Below, one piece after another: positions 48,476-61,815 of a stretch of 64,000 nt of DNA (the stretch's first letter is position 1; the number at the start of each line of letters is the position of its first letter). The position numbers and the translations under genes were made by a program. The notes below the pieces were generated by a model, which was not told the origin of the DNA, ran no database searches, and worked only from the letters and a program-made list of their open reading frames with translations. The stretch is from the NCBI GenBank assembly GCA_012295275.1, contig CM022679.1, forward strand, positions 20,524,342 to 20,588,341, written 5' to 3'. Source of the stretch: Chrysomallon squamiferum (lineage: Eukaryota > Mollusca > Gastropoda > Neomphalida > Peltospiridae).

Positions 48476-49192
48476 ATTGCATTAACACAATTTATCATGG
48501 TATTAGTTTTTAAATATATCAGTGAAATGAAAAAAAATAATCATGTTATGGAAGAAAGAAAAATTAATGTTAATTTTGTTCATTAAAAAAAAAAGTTTTA
48601 AGTTTCTGCAGTTGGATATTGAAAGCTAATTATCACTAGATCACTAGATCACATTGGTGCATTTTCCACCAGCTGTGTGATAGAATATATTTTTATTTCT
48701 GTAAAAAGCTAGGTATATTTTTATAGCTAACAAGAAAGACAAAGCCTTTGATAATGTCATGAGACCTATAAAATTTAATCACTCTGTTTAGAATGCTGGT
48801 ATTCATTGAAAAGAATAATATACACAATTTATAGAGTTTAAACTGATTAAGAACATTTTATTTTTGATGGTTTTTGTAGATATCTGTTTGTGAAATGAAA
48901 AACAAAAATAGAAGCATATGTAAGATTATTATTTTCTTTTACTGTGTGTAGAAAGAATTGTGAAAGATCTTAACCGGTTACATTAATTTTGTTAGTATAC
49001 GTACATTCGGTTTCTTTACAATGATCAGGTAAAAAATTAAGTTATCTAAAATAATCTAGTGATTTTTGCTTTAACTTCTGAAAAAATTTTTTAAATAAAT
49101 ATTATTTAAAAAATTATTTTTGAATTGGGTATAGACCTTAGTCTTTCATATTTAGAAAAGCTTATTGGTTGTTGATAGATCATCTAGAATTG

Positions 49193-49231
<39 letters not shown>

Positions 49232-50664
49232 TGGCTAGTTTCTAATAGCCTCACTCTTATGGAACTTAAAACCTTTATGTTCTGTGAACTACTTTAAAAA
49301 ACAACAAAAAAAGCAACATCATTAAAACAGACTAGCTGAAATAAAATTTATTAAAACCAACTTTTGTATGTTTTTATGTTTTTTAAATATTATACTGATG
49401 TCAGCAGAACAAGATTGGTAAAGGTGATCAGCTGACAGAATACACATAATAAATTAACAGGATATGAAATAAGACAGGCAGGTGTTCTTTGAAACAAAAT
49501 TTATGAATCAAATGCATTTCACAATTTCAGTTGGTTTATCCTGTATTTTGTTGGTCATCATCCAAACAAAATGAGAAAAATCTTTAAAACACCTGCTTTG
49601 AAATTTAATTATGTCATTTCAAATACCTACCAACTTAAAATGTGCATAAACCTAATTTGGTTTGTATGCTAGACATTTTTTTTCATTCTTTTTTAAACTA
49701 AATTTAAATAAATATAATAAAAATTGCATTAAGCCATACATGAAAATATAGAAATTATCATCAAAATGCATTAGGTTTGCCCAACTTTTATTTTATTATA
49801 ACATACTTTTCAGCTCTTTAAATTAAAATGTAATGTTTCAAAATGGAACTGCAATACAAAGACTATTTTAGTATCTTATAATAAAAAAAATAATAAAAAT
49901 TTGAAACAAAATAACAAGACAGTAATAAAATTTTATTACCTTTCAAAATATACACAGTGTACAAGGACAATGTATAAAAGCTTAAATCAAGACAGAATAC
50001 AGTTTATCACTGACAAACATTCAGATTCGTTTCAATCTTGAAAAGCATTTGAACAAATAAAATAAAAAATTAAAGCTTCTTAAAACATATGCAATGTGAT
50101 GATAAAAAAAAAAAGTGTATTGAGACTGGTTACACATTTTGAGACCTTGGATAACAGCTGAAATTCAGAGACATGTTACATGTCTGCATAAATTAGTATT
50201 CTGTCAAAATTTTGTTCTTCATATAGTCAGAAGTCCAGAACTAAAATAATAAAATTAATAAACTCGTCATTTTTGTAAAAATAACAAAAAAACATTTCTT
50301 TTTTCAAATTTTTAATAGTTAATTTTTATATTGTGCATTTTATATTTAAATGTGAAGCATGTATTTAATATTATTATCAGCTGCAGGGTTTTCAGTCTTA
50401 TCAAACCATATTTTACTCATCATCTAAAAGTCTGGTTAATATAATTACTATTATACTTTCTACATTAAATCTGACTATATACATGCCCCTGATATCATAT
50501 CACATTTCACATAAACCAGACTTATTATGTAACCATTTTGAGAAAACAGCCATCTGGCTGGGGAAAAAAAAAAGTAATAGTAATTATAATAATAATAATC
50601 TATTTTACAAAGCAAACAAATAAAGATATATTTCTTAAACACCATTATCATTACACCTACAACA

Positions 50665-50704
<40 letters not shown>

Positions 50705-50802
50705 TCACAAAATGTCTTAATTTTCTAACAAATAAAAAGAAAGCCTGAGGTAAGACAAGTATTTCACTAACCTAAAATACACCCAGGATTGAATCCCCAG
50801 AT

Positions 50803-50837
<35 letters not shown>

Positions 50838-53302
50838 ATGTGTGTCTTAGAATATAAAACCAACATGAAATGAAAAGTTTAGGTTAAACTATGTTGATTT
50901 GGATTTTTCAGATTATAAAAATAACAACAAAAAATATAAAACTAGTAAATGAATGTGAATAATGAGAATTAATTATAATGGTGATGATTATGATGATGAT
51001 GATGATGATAACAACCAATACCAAATACCCAACAACTAAAAAAATATATATAAATTGCTTCAAATCACGATTAAATCACGAATAAACAAACATTTTTTTT
51101 TTAAAGTTTCAGTTTTGATTTTTCCTTTTTTAAATTTGGTTTCTAGTAAGTCATTCAAGTATACAATCAACTGTTTCAGAAACAAATCTGTATGGTGTTC
51201 AGAAAATTCACAAAGAAATAACATGTCACTAACACCATTGTTTTGAAACATGGGTGTCACTTTAAATTTTCTGAAGAATGAAAAAATAATACAAAAAAAA
51301 CAATCATTCTTTCACACATCAATTAAATATTTCAGAAGCAGACCATTATTTATTTATTTATTTATTTTTTAATATTATTTTCTTATTTGTGAATTTGAGA
51401 TATAACAAAATATTAAAATATTTTTTTACTGAGTTAAGTTTTACTGACTACCTGTAATAAAGTATGTTACTTCCTGTATAAGCTGTGCATAAATAAGTTT
51501 AAAAAAAAAAATTAAAATAAAAGATTAAAATCAAGTTACATGAATGAAAATACATTTATATGGAATGATTTATGTGATGTTTAGAAGGATGACACTAGAC
51601 TTTTTACTGAATTTCAAATTATACTCATTTATTTACTTTTTCAAAAACTAACAAGAAAATGGATCCAAACCAAAAAAAAATACTACTTTTTTACATTATA
51701 TAAATAGGACCATTGTCACCGTATAAGCAAATAAAATGTGGCAGTATTCTGTGAAACATTGATAAATAACATTTGCAGTAATATAATTTCTGCAGGTATT
51801 AAAACTTTTCACTGGCAGACAGAATTCAAAAGGTGTACCTTGGGAAATGAAGCACCATTTCTTTAACCAAAGCTTTTATTTAAATTCACCAATTTTTTTT
51901 TTTTTTTTTTTTTTAGAAGAACAACAAGAAACAAAAAATACAAATCCAAGTTAAAGAATTTAAAATCAATTTTTCTGTTAGTGAAATCAGCAGGGTAAAA
52001 TTTATGATTCAGAGCAAATAATTATGCACAATTCTTTTAAAGATAATACTGTTTGTCCATTGATCTGCCACCAAACTTTGTATATGCTTTTTTAAAACAA
52101 CTAAAATCTAGCCATGAAATACAATGCAATCTGTTAGTGTTATCAGAGCACATTTTTTTCTTTTAATGAAATGGTAACAAGAAAAATAAAATTCGTGTAG
52201 GTTTTCCCATGGTCACAACAGGAATTAAATAAATAAATATTTTACAAAACATGAAAAATAACATCATTAAACAACTTGCACAAGAAATCATGAAACTGTG
52301 GTTTACATTAACATAATGCTAATTCAAAATCAAAATAGAAATTTGTGCACTGGAAAGACAAACACAACAAATTGTAACTGAAATAATTTTTGATCTCTTT
52401 GTTATAGTTTTATACAAAATCTACTGTGAGTTGCTGCATGATGGAATGAATGAGTAAGGCATCTGAGTTTTTACATCGTTAAAGCAATAGCATATATCCT
52501 TGTTTGTTTTAAATAAAGTTATTTTGAAAAAGCTGTGTATTTTCCCAATGTGTACAGTCACCAGCTGTCAATATTGAGCCCATTTATTAAGCCAATCACA
52601 TTTAACAATATATTCTTACACAAAAAGTATTTTTTAATTTTTTTTTTATACATATTTTAAAATACACATAGTAAGAAAATTAATTATTAAATAACTAACA
52701 TCAGTGTAATTTTTTTTCCACATTTTTTTTCCATATTTTACTAGACCCCACAGCCACTCACAGAAAGTAAAACCCTGAATAATAATATTTAAAGAAAATT
52801 GAAATCTCTGAAATGTAAAGTAATGACAGATTATAGTCAAAATATACAACATGAAATTTCAGAGTTTTTTTGAGTAATTAACCAGTAATGAACACATTAA
52901 TCACAGAAACATGGTAACACATTACAGCAGTGCTGATGATTCAAATTTCAAATAATAAAAATAAAAAATAGTAATAAAAAAACAAAACAACCCACAATAA
53001 CCTTCAGCACATTAAAAAAGCAGATAAATCCAGAAAGGTGACAGGCAGAACAAAACTGTGCTAGAAGATCTCATTCTTCATCATCAACAATAATCCAACG
53101 TAAACGAGTCCATCTAATCCATCCAGAAGGGGTGTAAAAGTGTAGCTTTAAAAAAACCGAAACAAGACTGATGTGTATTATAAGGCTTATAGCACCAACT
53201 GGAAATTGTGGACACACTCTGCCACTTCAAAAGAAGATATGGTTCTATATGCGAGTAACTCCAGTTTATCACAAAACGTGGAGAGGAAAGTAACATCACT
53301 AA
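46854..53302. other. 3' region between convergent SGSM3 and CCDC6
   Basis: 6.4 kb without a credible coding exon. The left part holds the SGSM3 3'UTR and a decayed copy of its last exon. The right part probably holds a long CCDC6 3'UTR on the minus strand. Simple repeats: (ATT)n at 49193-49230, T run at 50669-50700, (TG)n at about 50803-50835 and (GAT)n at about 50984-51008. Many A/T homopolymers occur. Confidence 0.55.
46953..47087 (+). pseudogene. Decayed third copy of the SGSM3 terminal exon and its 3'UTR start
   Basis: Read in the same frame as exon B, the stretch gives VKVTLVKYHVFIWDF then a stop, against [15 protein letters not shown] in exon B (9 of 15 identical). Homology continues past the stop into the 3'UTR (cacggccatgtc against catggccaagct, then attaaaaac). 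The distance to exon B is about 154 bp, so it is a local tandem duplication. The upstream part of the exon and any acceptor are lost, so it cannot serve as an exon. Confidence 0.75.
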
Positions 53303-56300
53303 TCAGGTGTGGTCATTCTTCTCATTTGAAAAATCACTAGGTTTTGCAAATTTTTCTGGACTTGGTCTTGGTTGCTGAAATAAAAAGGAAAAAAGAAAAG
53401 AAAAGAAATAAACACAAAATCATTTTGTTGTGAAATCTAAGCCCAGTGAATGAATGGCATCAGAATTTTAAAAGTAATTTCCATACACAGTATTTGAATG
53501 GTACCAAAGTAAGTAACAAACTAAAACAAAATAAATCAAAATTAGAAATTACAGAAGAACAAAACAGAATATTGTAAAAACATTCTGGCCAATATGTTAA
53601 TGTATTTAAATGTAACAAAAAAAAAAAAGCTCAAATAAATAAATATAAAAATATCTTATTTCTTTTTATTTTAAAATTTATAAATATTTTGTTTCAACTT
53701 CAAGCAACATTTCTGTTATACATCTATATAAAATGCAAATAACTTACGTGGATGTTAGGATTGGCAACAATTGGAAACATGGATGTGGAGCATCCAGGGA
53801 ATAAGGCGGAGCTGTGTTGGGCTGCAGGGGCATGTGGTGGTGGGTGTGATGGTGGGTGTGCTGGGATGTGAAACTGCTGTGGAAGTGGAGGACCACATTT
53901 TCTCATGGGACTTGGTGGACTCTTGGCTGCAACATAAGTCAAACCTGGTAGGAAAAAGAGGAAATAAAATGGTGTTGGTTAAACTACTCAACAATGAACT
54001 TTTCACACCCTGACACCTGTCAGTGACTGGTTTTAATGTCATGTTTCATTCAAAGTGTGGAGATGTGAGCAAACAACGAATATAACTGTACTCTTACAAG
54101 TGTTTATTTATACAAATGTTACACCCTTTGATACATCAATCTTACCTACTTACATGCTATTATTTCACTGGGATTCTGGGGGAGTTTTTCGTTTTTATTT
54201 TTTTTTAAACAATGATAAAGATAAAGATAATGATAATGATAATGACCATGATAATGATAATAATAATGATAATGATAATAATGATAATCTGAGCAATTTT
54301 GGATGACCATTATAAAATTTTGTCAAAAACCTGAATAGACAGGAATTAAGAGAGGGTAAAAAGGATTATATTAATTTAAAAACTAGTAAGTTAATTTGAA
54401 AATAATAAAAAATACAAAATGCAATACTGTTAAGTATAGTGGAAAAGCAGGAATAATAAGATGATGAAAATAATGCAGAATGCTGCTATGATAATTAAGG
54501 TAAAATATGGAAAGGAAAAGAGTATATAAACCAATAAGGAAATTATGCAAAATGGTTTTAGAAAAATAACGTTAAATGTGATTAGGGCAATAATCTAAAA
54601 TATGTTAAAATATGTTTTTATTTTATTATTTAGATATATTAATTATTTAAAATACATTATTATTGCTACAATGAAAAAAGTTTACTGTAAAGATTTTCAA
54701 AAATAATTATAAAAATAAAATAAACTTAATATAATTAATACCAATACAAATAAAAATAAAAAACAAAGATGGTTCAATAAAACCCCACAGCAAGTTAAAA
54801 TACTTCTCTGATTAGAAGACTGCTGTAATGAACAAACAAAGACTAACTTGGTGACAGGGGTCTTGAAGATGAAGGTGAACCGTAAGGGACAGGACTAGAT
54901 ACGGTTCTTGGGCGGCCACCATGACTACAGGAATCCTGCTGCTTTGTCATCTCATTAAAATGCCTACAACAAATATGGGAACATTACAGGTGTTGAATGA
55001 AGCATTACAACATTATAAAAAAAAAGAATTATAAAAGACAAAATTGCACTTATAAAAATGGGAAAGAATTAAATTTAATTTATTAGAATTAGGTTTAAAA
55101 TATCAAGTTACAATTTTATAGTTAAAATAAGCAATTTTCTACCTTATGTCTCCTTTAATTAAAATAAAATAGGATTTTTTTTTTTACACTTTTAGTGTTT
55201 CATATCAAAACAAATTTCAATTATATAATGAAACTGACAATTTAGTTTATATTACACAAGTCACCAGTATCTAAACATTAAATATCCTGTTTGTAAAAAG
55301 AAAAATCTGTTTTAATTTTAGATGCATTACTTAATTATTCTGTTATGCACTCATTCCTTGTCCATTCACAGTCTCTCTCTCTCTCTCTCCTTCCTTGCTT
55401 GCACTTTCTCTCTGTATCTATTTTTATGTATGTGTCTATGTATCTCTCTCTCTCTACCTCTCTATTGTTAAATGATCCATTCTTTACCTATTCATTACTA
55501 AGTATTAAAAGACAGTATTCAGAACCTCACCTTTCATCATCCATTTCCAGACTGGATTCACTTTCTGACAAGTGTCGACAGAGATTCTCTCGCCTTTCCA
55601 TTTCCAGCTGCAACCGTCTCTGTAATCGCAGATTCTCCTCACGGATGTGATGTTCCTCCTGAGCATACTGAGCCATCTTCTCCTCATCTATAAAATATTT
55701 AAACACACCAGTGATATAAAAAAGTTTAAGGTTTTGCTAAATGAGTATTTAATCATTCCTAGAAACATTGTGACTAAAACTCTTACGTTCTGTCTGAGCA
55801 GCTTTCAACTGTTCTTTGAGACGCCCAGTTTCACTCCTCAGATTGGCAATGTGCTGCATGAGATTGTTGGCAGTGTCACCATTGTGGATATCACGTGGAG
55901 ATGGAGGGGCTGATACAGGCTGATCTAGCTTTTCCTGCAGAATTCTGTACAAGATAATACAACAAACAGATTTATATTTTCATCACCCAATTCATTCTGA
56001 CTATCAAAATGGATTAACATTTAAATTACCCAGTGATCAACAATTCTGTCTAGCACTTGGATTAATATTTTATAATTATTAATTTATATTCTCTATGAAA
56101 GCTTTACGTGTGTGCATGTGTATGTGTGTGCATTTGTTAAGCTTGTAATATGTGTCGGTCTTTAAGGATATAAATAGACCTAACATTATACATAGTTAAA
56201 ACAGAATGTTCAAGATTTTAATATTATTGTGGAAATACATTAAATATTCCATAGTTATAATTACAAAAAATTTAATGTGTAAAATAGGAAGAAAGAATTA

Positions 56301-56803
56301 AACCTTTTTTCTGCCTCAAGTTTATCCATTCTCTTCCAGAGTCTGTTCACCAGAGATTCCTGTTCTTGCTCCAGCACATTTTCTAGCTCCACTTTTTCTC
56401 TTCTTAACTGGAAAATTATTTTAAAATTTTAGGATAATTTACTTATGTCAGAAACACTATGAATTTACTATAGGGAAAAAGAAATATATAGTAATACTGC
56501 ATAACATTTCATTATTAAATGAGAAACATCATAAACAATGTTTTGTTGGAGCTACATATTTGATCATTTCAGATGTGTAGGTATATATAATTTGAATACA
56601 GCATTATGAAGGTTAATTTAAATGAACCCATTTTTCAATTTTTATTAATAAAATTTGGAAAGTGATTTTTACAAACAATACTTTAATAACAAATCATTTC
56701 CTTTCTGAAAATATAAAGCTTTTATAAGAAAGTAAATAAAACACATTTAGGACAATAGTAACAAAAAAAGAAACATAACTTTTTGTTCTATTGTCAGTTT
56801 TGG

Positions 56804-56859
<56 letters not shown>

Positions 56860-57091
56860 TAACAATATCTGAATATAAAACAATAAGGGTTTCTAAATCA
56901 TTTTTCAAAAATAATTTTAAATATGTTTTTATCAAATACATAAAAACAATTCCCCCCTGCAAACATATGACAAATGGTTTTAAAAGGACATAAATATAAT
57001 GCATTTAGGACAATAATTAATTAATATTATGTGTTATCATCTATAATATTAAAACACAAATATGATGCTGTAAAGTTGAGTTATACTATTT

Positions 57092-57123
<32 letters not shown>

Positions 57124-60100
57124 GTCATTATTTTGAACTGTCCCAGAAGGTATATTTTAACTTGTTGAGCAACCTGCTCCAGCGTCTGCTGTTTTGAGAG
57201 TGTGTCTGCCTCCAGCCTCTCAATCTTTCTCATGAGTTTGTTGATCTGATACTCCTGTTCCTTCTCCAGTGTCTGCTCCAGCTCTATCTTCTCTTGTCTC
57301 AACTGAAATAAATCAAATATATAAATAAAAATTAATGTTTGAAGGGTAGAAATAATCAGGAAGAATAAGTACATGGCATACTGGATAACAAACATAAATG
57401 AGACAAATGTTTTAGGGGTAAAGGGTTCAGTAAATTTTAAACTTTCATTAATTTTCTCATTGTGTTAAAAACAAACTGATAATTTTCATTTGTTTACTAT
57501 TGTTTATATATTAATAAAATTTGGTAATTAAGATATTCTACAGTCATACATGGTAATTTACTAGCTGTCAATGTGTGCACTTGAAAAATCATCCCCTCCA
57601 CAAAATGTACCTGTTCTGTCTGTTTACTCTTTTTTTTTAAAAACAGTTTGAAGTTTTAAAACATTTTAGTCACAGTAGAATAGAGACAAATCCACTCTGA
57701 ATTTCATTTTTGAGGCTTAGAATCATGGAGTAAACATTGTTAAATCATAGCATTTACAAGGTTATGCTAAAGCATTCAACTGTATGTGCTATTTAGCAGT
57801 GTTCAATCCATAATCATCTATCTTAAAAGTGAAATCAGAATAGGCACATCTCTTAAGTTTTTAAAATATATTACTATCAATTACTAGGGAATATTTTCCA
57901 TTTTTGCTAGAACTTCAAAAAGAGATGAATCCATTTCTGACATTAATATGAAAATGCGTTGGAAATTCATGAGAATTTCTTAGTCTGTTTATAAATTTTT
58001 ACAAGGCAGACATTTTCAAAGAATGCAACCCAAATACTGGCTTTGTTGTTGTCAATAGTTGTTTAGTGTCATCTTACTAACATTGCCCATTAAAACTAAG
58101 TTTGTCAAAATAACATCAGGCCTACATAAGATGGCAATTACAAACTTAGTTGGTAGATAAGCTGTAATTAAGTACTTTGTAGATTTAAAGAAAACAAAAA
58201 ATTGCACCTGTAATAGTTTCCTAGAAAGATCATTGGTCAGATATTCTTCTTCTTGCTCATAGTTCATAGCCAGCATTTCTTTTTCTTTTTTCAATGCTTG
58301 GATTTTCTTCAGCAGTGTGTTACTAATAAACTCCTCTTCTTGTTCTGCTTTGGCTTGCTGTTAACAAAATTCATTTCTATGTGAATACATAATTACCTGA
58401 AAGGTTAACATTCTTTTTTCTTAATCACTTTGGTATGAAATTGTTTGGTAGATGTAAATGTTAATTTAAAGGTGTATGGGGCATTTAGTATCAAATCACC
58501 CAATAAAATAGAAAACTGTAACCAGACTAAATCCAATACTGATAAAAATGGGTCCAGATATTTACTACATAAGTTTTTTTTTATCCCAAATACATGTGTA
58601 TATGTACATATATATATATATATATATATCTGTAAAATTAGTAAAATTTTATTTCATTGTAAATAAAAATTCAACTAAAACTAGTCGTAACACAATAAGA
58701 TGAAGGAAGGAGTGTTCTCTCTCAAGTTATTTTCTAAAGGATTACACTTTTTGTGATGTAGTTTTGAATATTTTTCTAATAACTGAAGTGATATTTTGTA
58801 AATTTAAAAAACCTCTTAGCCTAACGGAGAAAACCCAACATATACATATATATATATATGGGTAGTGATTTTCTGCTTTCAAAAACTGACAATTCCATTT
58901 ACACAATGTCTGTATGGAATTAGATTTTGTTTCCATCTTCAGAAGTTAGATAAGGCTTCTGAATTGCTATGCATTTTCAGTAGAAATAAAGGTACAAATA
59001 TTACATTATATATATCTTATATATAACTGATTTTTTTAAAATTAATTTCGATCTAGTTTATACCATTATGCCTTTTATTGTAATTCAGTAGCCCTAACAT
59101 GTCATAAGTGGAATGGTTTTGTAAACAATTTACAGCTATTCATTTCAGTTAGAAAGCAAGATAACTTTTTTTTGATTTGGTTGGCCCATTTTCAATGTTT
59201 GATGAAAACATTAAGTACTGGAATGTAATAGTTAATTTATATGAAGTGTACACATGTATTTTTGCATCTGTATAACTGAATTAGCCAAATGAACAAAGTA
59301 AACCAAGCTCAGTGACAAAAACAAAAATGAAGCCAATGACGTACTGAAATGCGTGTTTACATTTTGTCACTGTAACTTCATCTGTTGTGCCTTTATGGTT
59401 CAAATCATCAAGTAAGCAGAAGAACACTGTATATATTTATTAATAAACAAATAAATCTGAATTCCATTCGCAGAAAATCAGTACCCATGAATATAATTAA
59501 TGATATTGATAATAATAATAATAATAAAAAAATATGATAATAAAAATTAAAAAAAAATAGTTGTAGATACCTGTTTCCACATCTGTTATTTGGAATGCCC
59601 TTTATTTCTAAGTTAATATTTTAATTTTATAACAATAAAACTTTGTAGTTGTTTTTGGTCGTGATGCACATGCACAAATATACTAGCCGACCTAATATAA
59701 CAGATGTTTCACCGAGTTTCCTAAAGTACTGTAATGTAGTGTGCACAAAATAAATAAAACACTTAACAGTAACATTTGATGTAATGATAGTATTCTTGTT
59801 TGAGTATATCAAACGATAAATTAAATATTATCAAAAGGGCAGACAGTTAGAACCCAATGGACAAATTGTGTGCCTACAAACTATCTGGAGGACAAAATAT
59901 CCTTGGAGGAATCATCCATTTGACAGACTGTCTAGAAATCAGTGCATTATGCATTTATAAACTTGATTCAATATTTTCTTTATTTGCAAGGCTAGTATGT
60001 AAGGGGAAAAAAAAAAAAAAAAAAATTCCATCAACAATGTATTATTTTGAGCAGAAAATTTTATTATTTTTATTTTTTTAAATAAAATGTAAGAATGATC

Positions 60101-60410
60101 TGAATTTCCATACATATAAATACATTAGTAATAGTGTATGTATTAGTCACAGCTAAAAACAGATGTATGAATATTATTATTAACTTACAATGGACACACT
60201 AGCTCTTCTCAGCTCTTTGTTTTCTTCTTGTAGCGATTTACATTTTAATTTGTAAGTCTCTAACTCCATCTTTAACACTCTATTTTCTTGCTGGAGAGAT
60301 TCTATCCTTTTCTGAAGCTGCTCTAACTGGGCTGGTGATGGAGGCTTCATGGTAGAACCGCCATCCATAGAGCTGGTATCGCTCTCAAATTCACTGGCGC
60401 TATCCGCCAT
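53303..60410 (-). CDS. CCDC6: Coiled-coil domain-containing protein 6
   Basis: Minus-strand coding exons: 60410-60189, 58357-58208, 57302-57174, 56407-56304, 55944-55787, 55687-55531, 54963-54848, 53944-53748, 53374-53303. They total 1305 nt, 434 residues (human about 474). The start MADSASE matches the human N-terminus. There is one long coiled coil (about 36-305) built of [20 protein letters not shown]-type heptads, with two LRxEKxELExxLEQEQE-type modules. Then come the conserved [11 protein letters not shown] site, [11 protein letters not shown]-type serine/proline segments, and a proline/histidine-rich tail ending EKNDHT. CCDC6 is a scaffold protein, phosphorylated at Ser/Pro sites, linked to DNA-damage checkpoint signalling and protein turnover; in human thyroid cancer its coiled coil is fused to RET. 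The glycine-rich N-terminal insert of mammals is absent. It diverges from the membrane-protein gene 1.4 kb away. Confidence 0.95.
54214..54292. repeat. Degenerate (GATAAT)n repeat
   Basis: gataaagataaagataat passes into gataatgataat-type units in a CCDC6 intron. Frames read through it give Asp/Asn runs that are not protein. Confidence 0.85.
56811..56851. repeat. Poly(A) run of about 41 bp
   Basis: Uninterrupted A tract in a CCDC6 intron. It could mark a retroposed tail, but no upstream element body is recognisable. Confidence 0.9.
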
Positions 60411-61815
60411 TGTAGTACAATGGAAACTAATGAACAACGTGCTAACGACTTCTTCGATATGGATAAATAACCAAATCGCGTGACTTACCGTTGTCAGATA
60501 TTCAGTGAACTAAGACAATACGAAAGTGTCTATTAAAAAATAATGACAATTTTTTTATAAAATATTCAGTTGTTTGTTTGTCAACAAAATAAATCGACCT
60601 TGATGTCGACATGGAAGTAATCGGAAGCAGTAATTGTATTCACAGAACAGAATAATAAAAAACTCCAGTTATAATAAAATTAATGCAAAGTTTCAAATGA
60701 CAACGAAAAATAATTTAGATATAACATCAAATGAAACAATTTATAAGGCACTTCTTAATGGTGTTATGGAATGTATCTAATTTTAGCCACATAAAATGCA
60801 AGGACTGATCCCCTAAGTCCGGAAGTAGAGTTTTACGGGGTGAAAGGTCAATGTTTTAAGTATTGAAGAATTGCAGCGAATTTTTTGAACTTTTATAATC
60901 AAAGCGTTATCGGTTGGTTAACGGAACAAGTTACCACGAGAGATAACTCTAAAACAAAGTACATTATCTGCATTTTTCTTCCTTTTTAAATAGAGCATCA
61001 CTCTGTAATAAGCTGTAACCGTGCATGACAATAATTACTTGTTGCAGATTATTATTAGTTAACGTTTAATTGAAATAAAAAGAGAGAAAAAGAATAAACC
61101 AGTTTGTTTATGAATGTGAAGACGATTTCTACACAAACATTATTATTATTTTTAAAAATAATGTAATCTTCTTTAATATTCTACTTTCTAGCTTGAAATT
61201 TATATCAGTGACATTTGGACAAATCTTCGAAACGTGCCATGACTCGTAAATTCAAATAAAAAATATTTCTTGGAATTTTCCTTTCATTTATTCTTTTGAT
61301 GCTAGAACAAATATAAAGATATTCATATGAAATCTGACACTGATAGGTCGTTCTTGGCTTGTCAAATTAACAAATTTATTCTTTTTGAATCATACAGATG
61401 ATAGTCTCTTGGTTATTTTAAATCAAGGGAGGTAAGTAGAAAGAAAGAAGTTATTATTATTATTATTATTTTAATAATAATATATTTCGGCTACAAATGC
61501 ATTTAAAACAGAAATTGGCGAAATAAGTCATATATTAATAAAATTTTATGATTAAACAGTTTATAAACTTTTAAAAATAAAAATATAACGTGAACACGTG
61601 CATTTTCGAAACCACTTTCTGCTTACCTCCCTTGATTAAGAATGCGCTAATGTGAGCTGCTAGTGGTCTAAAAAGATAAAACTGGTTAATCTGACAAGCC
61701 AGAAACTGTGATATTTTATAACGTGTATCTTATAATCTCATCTAAAATCAGAAGAACAAATCTTACCAAAAAATTACTAGGAAAATATCTTTACGAACAA
61801 CCACCTCTTTAAGAG
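60411..61815. promoter_or_regulatory. Divergent promoter region of CCDC6 and the membrane-protein gene
   Basis: 1.4 kb between two oppositely oriented starts. An ETS-type CCGGAAGT occurs at 60819-60826. A 217-bp MITE occupies the half nearest the plus-strand gene. I see no TATA box placed convincingly for either gene. A shared promoter is plausible from geometry only. Confidence 0.4.
61421..61637. mobile_element. 217-bp MITE with 23-bp terminal inverted repeats
   Basis: Left end aatcaagggaggtaag, then tagaaag. Right end ctttctg, then cttacctcccttgatt. The arms are inverse complements with one mismatch over 23 bp. TAA is found immediately outside ATCAAGGG on the left and CCCTTGAT on the right, a possible 3-bp target duplication of the PIF/Harbinger TWA type. 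Inside is a (TTA)n tract next to the left arm. No coding capacity. Confidence 0.8.

Noticed and set aside
53755-54042. Other-frame and antisense open frames over the CCDC6 proline-rich exon
   Set aside because: Shadows of the real exon at 53748-53944, whose frame gives the conserved CCDC6 tail and correct splice phases.
60411-60500. Possible minus-strand donor (acaacg|gtaagt) upstream of CCDC6 suggesting a tiny leader intron
   Set aside because: The nearest acceptor would make an intron of roughly 60 nt, too short for this gene set.
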